A stretch of DNA of 64,000 nucleotides, from NCBI GenBank assembly GCA_009763385.1, contig CM019831.1, forward strand, positions 16,580,080 to 16,644,079, given 5' to 3'. The position numbers and the translations under genes are program-made. The notes beneath the pieces are model-generated. The model did no database searches. It saw nothing but the letters and a program-made list of their open reading frames with translations, and was not told the origin of the DNA. Positions within the stretch are counted from its first letter, which is position 1; each line of letters opens with the position of its first letter. Shown piece after piece: positions 42,326 to 51,602 of this stretch. This stretch comes from Coix lacryma-jobi var. lacryma-jobi (Eukaryota > Streptophyta > Magnoliopsida > Poales > Poaceae).

Positions 42326-44794
42326 ATGTCTACCATAAGTCAAGAACAGCTTGATGAGATTGTCAAGCAGGTTACTGCTCAGGTAATTCAAGATCAAGCA
42401 AAGAAGCATGAAGATGAGATGAAGAGGATGAAAGATGAGATGGAGAGTTTGAGGCGAGCTTTGGAAAGCAAAGCCGAAGCATCCGGAAGCAGTGGAAATC
42501 AGCCGCCCAAGGATGACAAGAAGAAGGAGGATGGAGAGAAAGGCAAGAGAGACACCGAGTTCACAAGAGTGGCATATGACTATAGCCAAATGGGCAAAGT
42601 CATTCAACTGCCTAACGTCAATCTAGGCAAGCCACCTGCCTTTGATGGAATCAACTACAATGATTGGGCACACAAGATGAAGCTACACCTTCTTGCCGCA
42701 AGAGTTTGGGAGATTGTTGACAATGGACCAAGTCATGTTGAAGGTCAAGAGTTCACCGACAATGATGTGTTTGAGTTTCAACAAAATGTTCAAGCCGCAT
42801 CATTGATTATATCATGCCTAAAGCCTGAAGAAAGCAACAAGGTACATGGAATGGAGAATGCCAAGAAGATTTGGGATACCCTCAGGATATCATATGAGGG
42901 TGATGCGAGTGTGAGGAAGTGCAACATAGAGCTTCTTCATGGAAAGATTGAGAACTTTGCAATCAAGAAAAGTGAGACCACTCAACAAATGTTTGACAGA
43001 TTCATGACGTTGGTCAATCAGATTAGAGCACTCGGAGACACAAAGTGGGATGACTACTCAGCTGGAAGAAAGCTATTAAGAGCATATAGAAAGAGGAACA
43101 AGAACCTTGCATCAATCATCATGGAGAGACCTAACTATGAGAGCATGGGACCTCATGAGATGCTTGCCAAGATAAAGCATCATGAAGTCTTGGATGATGA
43201 AGATATAGAAGATCAAGAGGCAAGTCACAAGAAGGTGGTAGCACTCAAGGCTAATCAAGAAGAAGGAAGCAAGGCCCGAGATGACTCTTCAAGCGAAGGA
43301 AGTGAAGACTCCGATGATGAGTTGGCCCTTATTGTGAAGAACTTTAGAAGATTCATGAGAAAGAAGATGCACAAAAAGGGCAAAGGTGGTTACTTCAAGA
43401 AGTCAAAGAAGAGGAATTGCTATGAGTGTGGAGCGGATGATCATTTCATTGCCGATTGTCCACAAAAGAAGAACAAGAACAAGTATAGCAAGAGTGATGA
43501 CAAGAAGCATAGAAGAAGAAGAGGTGGTGAAGCTCATCTTGGTGAGGAGTGGTTCTCGGAAGATGACTCAAGTGATGAAGAGAAGAGCAAGAGCAAGGAG
43601 AAGGAGAAGGGAGCGGCCAACATTGCCATACACAAGACCTCTTCTCCAAGCCTCTTCTCCAACATAGCTACTTCAACAACTTCATCACGCTTGTTCGAGA
43701 ACCTCTCCGACAACGAGGATGACTTCACTCATTCTTGCTTCATGGCTAAGAATGAGAAGGTATCACCTAACTCTCCTACTTATTCTAGCAATGAATATAG
43801 TGATGATGAATTGGATGAATTTGAGCTTAGCATAATTAGAAAGTTTGGAAAGAAAGGTGGAGCTAAAATCATAAAATTGCTCACTAAATTAGAGAGTCGG
43901 AATGAGAGTCTTGCAATGCAAGGGGACTTGATCTCTCAAGAGAGAGAAAAGAACCATGCATTGGAAGCCTCTCTTGCCGAGGAGAAGTTGAAGGTTGAGA
44001 AATTGATCGTGGAACTATCTTTAGCCAATGACTCCAACAAGAAGTTGGCTAAGGAGTGTTCCCTGAGCAATGACTCAATTGCAAGCCTAAAGAATGAGGT
44101 TAGCATGGTTCAAGAGAGCCTCACAAGCTCTCAAAATAAATATCAAACTCTTGAACTAAGCTACAACACTCTTTGGAATAGCACCTCTTCAACTTCTTCT
44201 AAGGATTCCGATGGCTCTAATGCCTCAACTAGTAATGGTTGCAAAAGATGCTATAAACTTGATATAAATGCTTGTGCAACTAACCTTGTTGAGATAGAGA
44301 AGAAAGACAAGGAGATTAATAGGTTGAACATGATCTTGAGGAATGGTTGCAAGTGTAAGGTGCAACAACCAAAAGATATCCTCAAAACCGCAAGACACCC
44401 ATCTATCAAGGATGGAATTGGGTACAATAGGTATGGTGGTAAGGCCAATGGTAGAAAGATGGTCAATGGGGTACCTTTTGTTAACTTTAACAAAGGAGTT
44501 CCTCTCTTTGACCTAATGAACAAGGCCAACAAGGTTGCCAATCCAAAGGCTCCACTTGCTAATGGTAAGATCAACAAGGAGAAGCAAGTGGAGGCCCCCA
44601 AGCAACAAAAGCCCATATCAAGAAGCTATACATGTGATTACTTGTGTTGTTGGGGGAAGGATGGTAAGATAGTAGTCAAGTATGTTGGTGCCCTCAAGAA
44701 GAGGGAAATTATGAGAAATGGTTGGGTGCCAAAAGCTTATGTGACTAACCCCCAAGGACCCAATCTCGTTTGGGTACCTAAATCTAGAACATAA
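42326..44794 (+). CDS. Copia 2 gag polyprotein (822 aa)
   Basis: Intact frame beginning MSTISQEQLDEIVKQ. An N-terminal charged helix (residues about 5-50) is followed by the capsid/UBN2 region (FDGINYNDWAHKMKLHL, about 105-300). The zinc knuckle CYECGADDHFIADC starts at residue 365, flanked by Lys-rich tracts. An acidic Ser-rich linker and a long coiled coil follow (about 515-620: ESRNESLAMQGDLISQEREK onward). The C-terminal tail ends VWVPKSRT. This is the structural protein that packages element RNA in cytoplasmic particles. The large size and coiled-coil tail are typical of SIRE gags. The following pol is in another frame. Confidence 0.9.
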   Translation: MSTISQEQLDEIVKQVTAQVIQDQAKKHEDEMKRMKDEMESLRRALESKAEASGSSGNQPPKDDKKKEDGEKGKRDTEFTRVAYDYSQMGKVIQLPNVNLGKPPAFDGINYNDWAHKMKLHLLAARVWEIVDNGPSHVEGQEFTDNDVFEFQQNVQAASLIISCLKPEESNKVHGMENAKKIWDTLRISYEGDASVRKCNIELLHGKIENFAIKKSETTQQMFDRFMTLVNQIRALGDTKWDDYSAGRKLLRAYRKRNKNLASIIMERPNYESMGPHEMLAKIKHHEVLDDEDIEDQEASHKKVVALKANQEEGSKARDDSSSEGSEDSDDELALIVKNFRRFMRKKMHKKGKGGYFKKSKKRNCYECGADDHFIADCPQKKNKNKYSKSDDKKHRRRRGGEAHLGEEWFSEDDSSDEEKSKSKEKEKGAANIAIHKTSSPSLFSNIATSTTSSRLFENLSDNEDDFTHSCFMAKNEKVSPNSPTYSSNEYSDDELDEFELSIIRKFGKKGGAKIIKLLTKLESRNESLAMQGDLISQEREKNHALEASLAEEKLKVEKLIVELSLANDSNKKLAKECSLSNDSIASLKNEVSMVQESLTSSQNKYQTLELSYNTLWNSTSSTSSKDSDGSNASTSNGCKRCYKLDINACATNLVEIEKKDKEINRLNMILRNGCKCKVQQPKDILKTARHPSIKDGIGYNRYGGKANGRKMVNGVPFVNFNKGVPLFDLMNKANKVANPKAPLANGKINKEKQVEAPKQQKPISRSYTCDYLCCWGKDGKIVVKYVGALKKREIMRNGWVPKAYVTNPQGPNLVWVPKSRT

Positions 44795-44801
44795 ACTTGT
44801 T

Positions 44802-46697
44802 TTGTTGGAATATGCCTCCGGTGGGTCAAGTTGGGTGTTGGATAGTGGATGCACCAATCATATGACCGGGGCAAAAGATATGTTCTCCTCCTTTCAACCA
44901 AGCAACGACTCATGCAACAACATTGTGTTTGGTGACAATGGTAAAGGAGAAGTGCTTGGTTTGGGTAAAATTGCTATCTCAACTGACAATTCCATATCTA
45001 ATGTATTACTTGTGCATTCGTTGAGTTACAATTTGTTATCCGTTTCTCAACTTTGTGAAATGGGTTACGATTGTCTCTTTACGGATAAGGGTGTGACCGT
45101 CTCTAGAAGAAGGGATTCCTCTATTGCATTTAAAGGCGTGTTGAAGGGAAAACTTTACTTAGTTGACTTCTCAACTAGTAAGGTAGAACCTACAACATGT
45201 CTAATGGCAAAATCTAGCATGGGTTGGCTTTGGCATCGCCGACTAGCTCATGTTGGGATGAGGAACTTGGCCCAACTTCAAAGAGAAGGACACATCCTTG
45301 GACTAACAAATGTTTCTTTTGAGAAAGATAGGATTTGCAGTGCGTGTCAAGCCGGAAAGCAAGTTGGAGCGAAGCATCCAATCAAGAACATTGTGTCGAC
45401 CACAAGACCATTGGAGCTATTGCATATGGACCTCATCGGACCCGTTGCTTATCAAAGCATCGGCGGTAACAAATACGGTTTCGTTATTGTTGATGACTAT
45501 TCTCGTTTCACTTGGGTGTTCTTTTTAGCAGATAAAAGCGAAACGCAAGGCATCTTCAAGAAGTTTGCTAGAAGAGCACAAAATGAGTTCGACATCAAGA
45601 TCAAGAAAGTGAGAAGCGACAACGGGACCGAGTTTAGGAACACCAACATAGAAGAGTATCTTGATGAAGAAGGGATCAAGCATGAGTTCTCCGTTCCATA
45701 TACCCCACAACAAAATGGGGTTGTGGAAAGGAAGAATAGAACTCTTGTTGAAGCCGCAAGATCTATGTTGGATGAGTACAAGACTTCCCATGGCTTTTGG
45801 GCGGAGGCAATGAACACGGCGTGTCATGCAATCAACCGCCTCTACCTTCACAAGCTAAGAGGGAAGACGCCATATGAGCTTCTAACCGGTAACAAACCAA
45901 AGGTGCATTACTTTCGAGTTTTTGGCTGCAAGTGTTTCATACTTAACAAGAGGGCCAAAAGTTCAAAGTTTGCACCTAAGGTACACGAAGGCTTTCTACT
46001 TGGTTATGGTACTAACGAACATGGCTACCGTGTATTCAATAATGCCACCGGCACTATTGAGTTAACGGTAGACGTGACTTTTGATAAATCCGACGGCTCT
46101 CAAAAGGAGCAAGTCAATGATGAGCTTGTAGGTAATGACGAGCCTCCATCCGAAGCTATCAAGAAGCTTGCAACCGGTGATGTGAGGCCCGTTGAAATAC
46201 AAGATGATGAAGATGAACCATCACACACTCCACAAGATTCTCATATCCATCATGTGCATCCAAATGCGCATGATGAAGCTTCCGCAACTCCGAATGGTGG
46301 TAGTGTGGGTGATGTTCAAGTGATACATCAGGTTGATGATCAAACACAAGCTCAACATGAAGTCCGACAAGAAGATGGGGACATCAATGCATATGATGAA
46401 GATGATGAAGATAGACCCATCCAACGAAGATCACTTGTGCCACATCCAAGAGTTCATCATACAGTTCAACGGGATCATCCCGTTGACAACATATTGGGAA
46501 GCATACGGCGTGGGGTAACGACACGCTCTTGTTTAGCAAATTTTTGTGAACATTACTTGTTTGTCTCCTCTTTGGAACCTCTTAGGGTGGAAGAAGCACT
46601 TGACGATCCGGACTGGGTGATGGCTATGCAAGAAGAGCTGAACAACTTCACCAGGAATGAAGTCTGGTCCTTGGTGGAAAGGCCCAAGCAAAGGTGA
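44802..46697 (+). pseudogene. Copia 2 protease and integrase, frame broken at the end
   Basis: The frame opens just after the gag stop, with no clear own start. Protease WVLDSGCTNHMTG (intact D-S-G); pre-integrase zinc region WLWHRRLAHVGM...CSACQAGK; integrase core HMDLIGP, FVIVDDYSRFTWVF, and the Glu within QQNGVVERKNRTL, so D, D and E are present. The C-terminal integrase is followed by the start of RT (WVMAMQEELNNFTRNEVWSL). A one-base loss in the A-rich stretch at about 46690 ends the frame. Between gag and pol the frame also shifts, so pol expression would need a frameshift or is lost in this copy. Confidence 0.9.
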
Positions 46698-47572
46698 TAG
46701 GAACCAAATGGGTCTTCCGCAACAAGCAGGACGAGCATGGCGTGGTGACAAGGAACAAAGCACGGTTGGTGGCTCAAGGTTTCACTCAAATCGAAGGTTT
46801 GGATTTTGGGGAAACCTATGCACCTGTAGCTAGGCTCGAGTCAATTCGTATATTACTTGCCTTTGCTACTCACCATGATTTCAAGCTATACCAAATGGAT
46901 GTGAAAAGTGCATTCCTCAATGGCCCCCTCTCCGAATTGGTTTATGTGGAGCAACCACCGGGTTTTGAGGACCCAAAGTTTCCCAACCACGTCTACAAGC
47001 TCGACAAGGCGCTCTATGGGCTTAAACAAGCCCCTAGAGCTTGGTATGATTGTCTTAAGGACTTCCTACTCAAAAAGGGTTTTGAGATAGGAAGGGCCGA
47101 TGCTACTTTATTTACTCGCAAAGTTGATAATGATATCTTTGTGTGCCAAATATATGTCGATGACATAATATTTGGTAGTACTAATGTTGCCTTTTGTGAG
47201 GAATTTAGTAGGATCATGACCAAAAGGTTCGAGATGTCCATGATGGGTGAGTTGAAGTGCTTTCTTGGATTCCAAATCAAGCAACTCAAGGATGGCACGT
47301 TCATCAGTCAAACCAAGTATACAAGAGACATGCTAAAGAAGTTTGAGATGGACAAGGCCAAACCCATCAAGACCCCTATGCCTACCAATGGACATCTTGA
47401 TCTAAATGTGGATGGTAAGTCAGTGGACCAAAAGGTATATCGCTCTATGATCGGTTCATTACTTTACCTTTGTGCATCTAGGCCCGATATTATGCTTAGT
47501 GTGTGCATGTGTGCAAGGTTTCAAGCTAATCCGAAAGAATGTCATATTATGGCTGTTAAGAGAATCTTTTGA
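46694..47572 (+). pseudogene. Copia 2 reverse transcriptase
   Basis: Continues RT after the frameshift: GTKWVFRNKQDEHGVVTRNK, QMDVKSAFLNGPL, LYGLKQAPRAWYD and an intact catalytic IYVDDIIFGS. It ends at TGA 47570-47572, where the family has Arg (a CGA to TGA change). Confidence 0.9.
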
Positions 47573-48106
47573 TACTTAGTGCACACTCCGAATCTTGGCT
47601 TGTGGTATCCCAAGGGCTCCACTTTCGATCTACTTGGCTATTCCGATTCGGACTATGCCGGTTGCAAGGTAGACCGAAAGAGCACTACCGGGACTTGCCA
47701 ATTTATTGGGAGGTCTTTGGTGTCATGGAGTTCTAAGAAACAAAATAGTGTTGCCCTATCCACCGCCGAAGTCGAGTATGTGGCGGCCGGCGCTTGCTGT
47801 GCTCAACTACTTTGGATGAAGCAAACACTAAAGGAATTCAGATGTGAGGAAACCAAAATTCCACTTTTGTGTGACAATGAGAGTGCTATCAAACTAGCAA
47901 ACAATCCCATAAACCATTCTCGCACAAAACACATAGACATTCGACACCATTTCTTGAGAGACCATGAAGCCAAAGGAGATATCGCAATACGCCATGTGAG
48001 CACCGAAAAACAACTAGCCGATATCTTCACAAAGCCTTTAGATGAGTCAAGATTTTGTGCTTTGAGGAGTGAACTAAATATCATTGATTCTCGTAACGTG
48101 GCTTGA
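47573..48106 (+). pseudogene. Copia 2 RNase H
   Basis: YSDSDYAGCKVDRKSTTGTC, SWSSKKQNSVALSTAEVEYV, LCDNESAIKLANNP and HIDIRHHFLRDH are the Copia RNase H motifs, with D, E and D residues present. It ends ILTKPLDESRF...SRNVA at TGA 48104. Confidence 0.9.
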
Positions 48107-48304
48107 TGTCTTGCACATATTTGTTTTCACTTAGAGACCTAGATAAATGGTTTGACAAAATATTGTGTATGATTTCAAAATCTATTTTGCATCCTTCACT
48201 TATGTCCATGGCTATGTATTGGTTATATGAAATCTGGACATGTTTGAAGTATGTGTAGTATACCACACAAGGCTCTCTTGAAATCCCTCTCTGTCCTCTC
48301 TGTT

Positions 48305-48406
48305 TTTGTGCTGTCGGTGGTACCGCCATAGGGCGGTAGTACCGACGTCGGTAGTACCGGCCCTATGGGCGGTACCACCGACCGGGTTTGACCCGAGTAT
48401 AAAAAG
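48305..48406 (+). promoter_or_regulatory. Promoter-like region upstream of the third ORF (GGTACC palindromes plus TATA)
   Basis: 48316-48381 contains GTCGGTGGTACCGCC, GGGCGGTAGTACCGAC, GTCGGTAGTACCGGCC and GGGCGGTACCACCGACC, the same motif family as the LTR U3 array. Nine bases later is CCCGAGTATAAAAAGGGGC (TATA at 48398). The order palindromes, then TATA, matches that in the LTR. A CT-rich leader (48419 onward, CTAACCCTAG) follows. Promoter activity is inferred. Confidence 0.5.
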
Positions 48407-48656
48407 GGGCGCGGTGAATCTTTTCTAACCCTAGTCAATCCGTTTTGACCGCACCGCCTCCTGCCTCCTTCAGCCGCCGCCCGAGCCCGTGCGCCGCCGC
48501 TCCGTTCCTCCTCCTCGATCTCCCTCCTCCTCCATCCAAATCCAAATCCCTTCGGTGGAAAGGTGCTTTGAAGGTTGGAGATCGTCGTGGTGGTGTTCTT
48601 GAAGCCTGAAGTTTCCTCCTTCATTGGATTTCGACCTCTTCTTCACGAGTAGCAAG

Positions 48657-48946
48657 GTACTAGGGTGTTCATGCCCGATCTCTCAATGTACTTTGTTCTA
48701 GGTCGATTCCTTTGATAGGATTGTTCTATCTAGTATGAAGATGCTTCTAGGATGTATGGTTAGCAAGTTCATAGCGATTTGGTAGATTGGATTGAAGGAA
48801 ACCGCACGCTGTTGTGCGGTCGGTAGTACCGCCCGCGCGCAGCGAGCCGTTCTCCTTCCCGATTTCGATCGTCTTATTTGCTACATCCGTTGAAGTAATC
48901 TTTCCATCATCTTTGTCTCATGTTGGTCTATGCTATCTTTGTCTAG
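48657..48946 (+). other. Predicted 5'UTR intron before the third ORF
   Basis: A donor AGCAAG/GTACTAGG at 48657 and an acceptor TATCTTTGTCTAG ending at 48946 lie exactly next to the ATG at 48947. The interior is T-rich, with TTGAAGTAAT and TTGGTCTATG as possible branch regions. RNA evidence would be needed to confirm it. Confidence 0.45.
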
Positions 48947-50773
48947 ATGAGCCGAAGGCCCTCTCGTGCTCGTTCCCCTAGTGATGATGATGAGAAGTAT
49001 GTCGCCTTGGAGCAAGGTAGTCATGTGCAAGGGGCGCCGCCGCGTCGCAATCCCGGGCGCCGTGTTCGGTCTGGGAGTATGGATGACTCCTCTCGTCAGG
49101 TCCGTGGACGCTCGTCCACGGGCCACACGGGTCGTCGCAGCGTGGATAGCGCAAGGGGGAGCGGGAGCGGTCATGCCCGTGGCAGTGGGCATGCTGCTCC
49201 TTCGCCTCCTCCGCCTCCTCAGCCTTCTCCGCCCCCTGTCGCTGGTCCGGCTGGACGCCTGCACAGCGTTATTGTGGGAGGAGTGCCTTCAGCTGGTCTC
49301 GATCGTGAGGGTCGCTCCATCGATCCTCAAGTTGGACCGGCATCCCCTCGGACTTCAGGGTTGATGCTAATCAACCGGGCTTTTGACATGCACCCTGAAG
49401 CCGAAGCTGTCATGTCCGCCATCCCTCTCGCTCTTCTTGGAAATCCCATGGATTACTCCGATAGAAAGCGGGGTAACTTGATGAGGAGGCAGCGTGAGGA
49501 GAACCCCTATCTGTTTGTTAGAGATGCTTCTGTGGATAGGAGGTTCTGGTCCAGGTTCCAGCAAGACTTCTATGTGTCAGTATGCTGGAAGGGTTTCTGT
49601 GCTAAGGGACATCCTCCTCTTTTTGCTCATAAGAGACTGGTTCTCTCCTCTCTGACCGACAAAGATTCTGAGGACATTCAGGCCTTGGTGCAGAGGCTAG
49701 AGGAGTGGAGAGTTTTAGGGCTGATCTCTGGAGAGCGCAGCTTCAACCAGGAGATTCTCTGTCAGTTTTGGGCCACTTTGTTCATTGATCAGGAAGCTCG
49801 CGTGCTGCATTGGATGACCCAAGGGGTCCACTACAGATGTGCCTTCGTCACATTTGCTCGGTTGTTGGGCTTCGATCATGTGGACAGAGATGCCCCTCGT
49901 CTTTCAGAGATGTATGGAGGGGGTATGTACTTAGAGCAGTTGCAGAGCTCAGGTGTCTATTTGGATGGTGCAGTGGCGACCTTCAAGGTCCCTGGCCTGA
50001 AGCCCGCTTACTACGTCCTCAACAACATCATGCGCCTGACTCTGGATCCCAAAATTGGAGATCAAGATAACTTGAGAGATGATGCTGCCAAGGTCCTAGT
50101 CCGCTTTGCTCTGCCAGATGGACGGTTTAGCATCTCTCACTTTCTTTGGCAGAAGATCTCCGATGTATACAATGATCCTCACAAGGCCCTGCCATATGCT
50201 TCATACCTTATGCATATCATTGAGCATGTGGTTGGCGCCACCTTCGAGTATGATCGCTTCATGAAGGAGTACAGTGTTCGCAAGTTCACCTCGGCTCCTT
50301 CCAAGGACAAAGAAAAAGTTGATGAAGGTGGTGAGGTCCCAGCAGATGCAGCAGCGCCTGGCGAGGCTCAGCCGGGTGGTGGAGATGTTCCCCGTGCTAC
50401 CGCTCCTCCTCCGCGTCGTGAGAGGCGTAGGAGTGGCGGTATTCGCTCCGCCCTTGGCAAGATCTTTGAGTGGATGTGCTATCGGGCCGATCGCGATGAG
50501 CGACATCAGCAGGAGGTGCGTCAGCATCTCGGTCTTCCTCCGCGCTCTCCGGTCCGACCCCATCCAGATCCGTTTGCTGAGTACGATGCTCAGGCCCGGC
50601 GCGGTGACGATGATGATGATGATGGTGGTGGTGGTGGTGGTCTCCCCCAGCAGCAGCCCCAGCAGCAGGCCCAGCAGCAGCCCCAGTTTCCAGGTGGTGG
50701 TGAGGCGGGTTTTTACAGCTCCATGCTGTATCCGCCCCATCAGTTCTATCCTCCGCCACCACCCCAGTACTAG
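48947..50773 (+). CDS. Copia 2 third ORF (608 aa, originally about 696 aa)
   Basis: MSRRPSRARSPSDDDEKY opens an Arg/Ser/Gly/Pro-rich N-terminus (1-170, with PPPPPQPSPPP). The globular core (about 190-448) runs from RDASVDRRFWSRFQQDFYVS through LVQRLEEWRVLGLISGERSF and CAFVTFARLLGFDHVDRD to MHIIEHVVGATFEYDRFMKE. An acidic D7 run, Gly run and Gln/Pro-rich tail follow. A TAG at 50771-50773 cuts the frame, which stays open in the same frame to 51037 (Gly/Ser/Pro-rich). The core resembles the domain annotated 'putative plant transposon protein' in grass retroelements (from memory). No signal peptide or membrane segment is visible, so an envelope role is not supported. Function unknown. Confidence 0.75.
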   Translation: MSRRPSRARSPSDDDEKYVALEQGSHVQGAPPRRNPGRRVRSGSMDDSSRQVRGRSSTGHTGRRSVDSARGSGSGHARGSGHAAPSPPPPPQPSPPPVAGPAGRLHSVIVGGVPSAGLDREGRSIDPQVGPASPRTSGLMLINRAFDMHPEAEAVMSAIPLALLGNPMDYSDRKRGNLMRRQREENPYLFVRDASVDRRFWSRFQQDFYVSVCWKGFCAKGHPPLFAHKRLVLSSLTDKDSEDIQALVQRLEEWRVLGLISGERSFNQEILCQFWATLFIDQEARVLHWMTQGVHYRCAFVTFARLLGFDHVDRDAPRLSEMYGGGMYLEQLQSSGVYLDGAVATFKVPGLKPAYYVLNNIMRLTLDPKIGDQDNLRDDAAKVLVRFALPDGRFSISHFLWQKISDVYNDPHKALPYASYLMHIIEHVVGATFEYDRFMKEYSVRKFTSAPSKDKEKVDEGGEVPADAAAPGEAQPGGGDVPRATAPPPRRERRRSGGIRSALGKIFEWMCYRADRDERHQQEVRQHLGLPPRSPVRPHPDPFAEYDAQARRGDDDDDDGGGGGGLPQQQPQQQAQQQPQFPGGGEAGFYSSMLYPPHQFYPPPPPQY

Positions 50774-51037
50774 CCTCATCCCTTCTTCCCTGACTATGGT
50801 ATGGGCACGTCCTTTGCTGGCGGGTCCACGTCATATCAAGGTGGGGGTGGTGGCTCGTACATGGGCTTTGCTGGCCCCGACGCCGATCCAGCTGCGAGTG
50901 GTGGCCCTCGCGACTCTACACCACCACCTGATTCTTCTGCTCCGTCATCCTTCCCTGGTGGTGACGTTGGTGAGAGTGCCTATTCCTCTCTCTTCGGGGG
51001 CTCTTATCATGATGGATCTTCCTGCAGCTATTATTGA
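50774..51037 (+). pseudogene. Tail of the third ORF beyond the TAG stop
   Basis: Same frame as 48947-50773 without further stops: SSLLP... MGTSFAGGSTSYQGGGGGSY and on to SYHDGSSCSYY, ending TGA at 51035-51037. The composition (Gly/Ser/Tyr/Pro-rich) continues that of the tail before the stop, so the TAG is probably a recent nonsense change. Confidence 0.65.
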
Positions 51038-51602
51038 TTCTTTGCTTATCTTGGCCTACCCGCTTTGGTACTTGATGCCAAAGGGGGAATGTTAGGCTTA
51101 TCTTGTTGTAATAGCTGTGAGAAAGGGTAATCTTTGAGACTAAGTGTGGTATGCTACATTTTATTTGTGATATGCTGAGGATGTAAAACTTTTATGCTTA
51201 ATGTTATATTCATGTTTGGTTCATCCTCATTATTGATGCTCTTGTCATGGTGATTGTTGTTTTCGATATGGCTATGTGATTTGAGTTCTTTTCTTTCTTC
51301 AATAGCCATTCGCTTTTCTTATTACATTGGCATGTGAATCACCATGTCATACCGTTTATGCATCACAAATTGATATATTTGATGTTGTCACACACTTAGG
51401 CACCCCACGGATTGCAAAATTTAGGGGGAGCTCTTGTTCTTGTGTATGCAACCTTGCTTTCTAATCAAGGTTTGAAATTCATATCCAAAGCATACACTAA
51501 GGGGGAGTTTCAACTAAATTTTGGAATTCAAAAGCTTCAATTCTTTCTATCCCTAATTGTAAGCCTAAGTTGGTTGTCATCAATTACCAAAAAGGGGGAG
51601 TT
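51038..51602 (+). other. Copia 2 3' untranslated region with several polypurine tracts
   Basis: Four PPT-like runs occur: CCAAAGGGGGAATG (about 51078), TTTAGGGGGAGCTC (51420), CTAAGGGGGAGTTT (51499) and AAAAAGGGGGAGTT (51589-51602). Only the last directly abuts the 3' LTR and should be the functional plus-strand primer. Confidence 0.75.

Noticed and set aside
48947..51037. Calling the SIRE third ORF an envelope gene
   Set aside because: SIRE relatives are described with env-like ORFs, but no signal peptide, transmembrane segment or fusion-like region is visible here.
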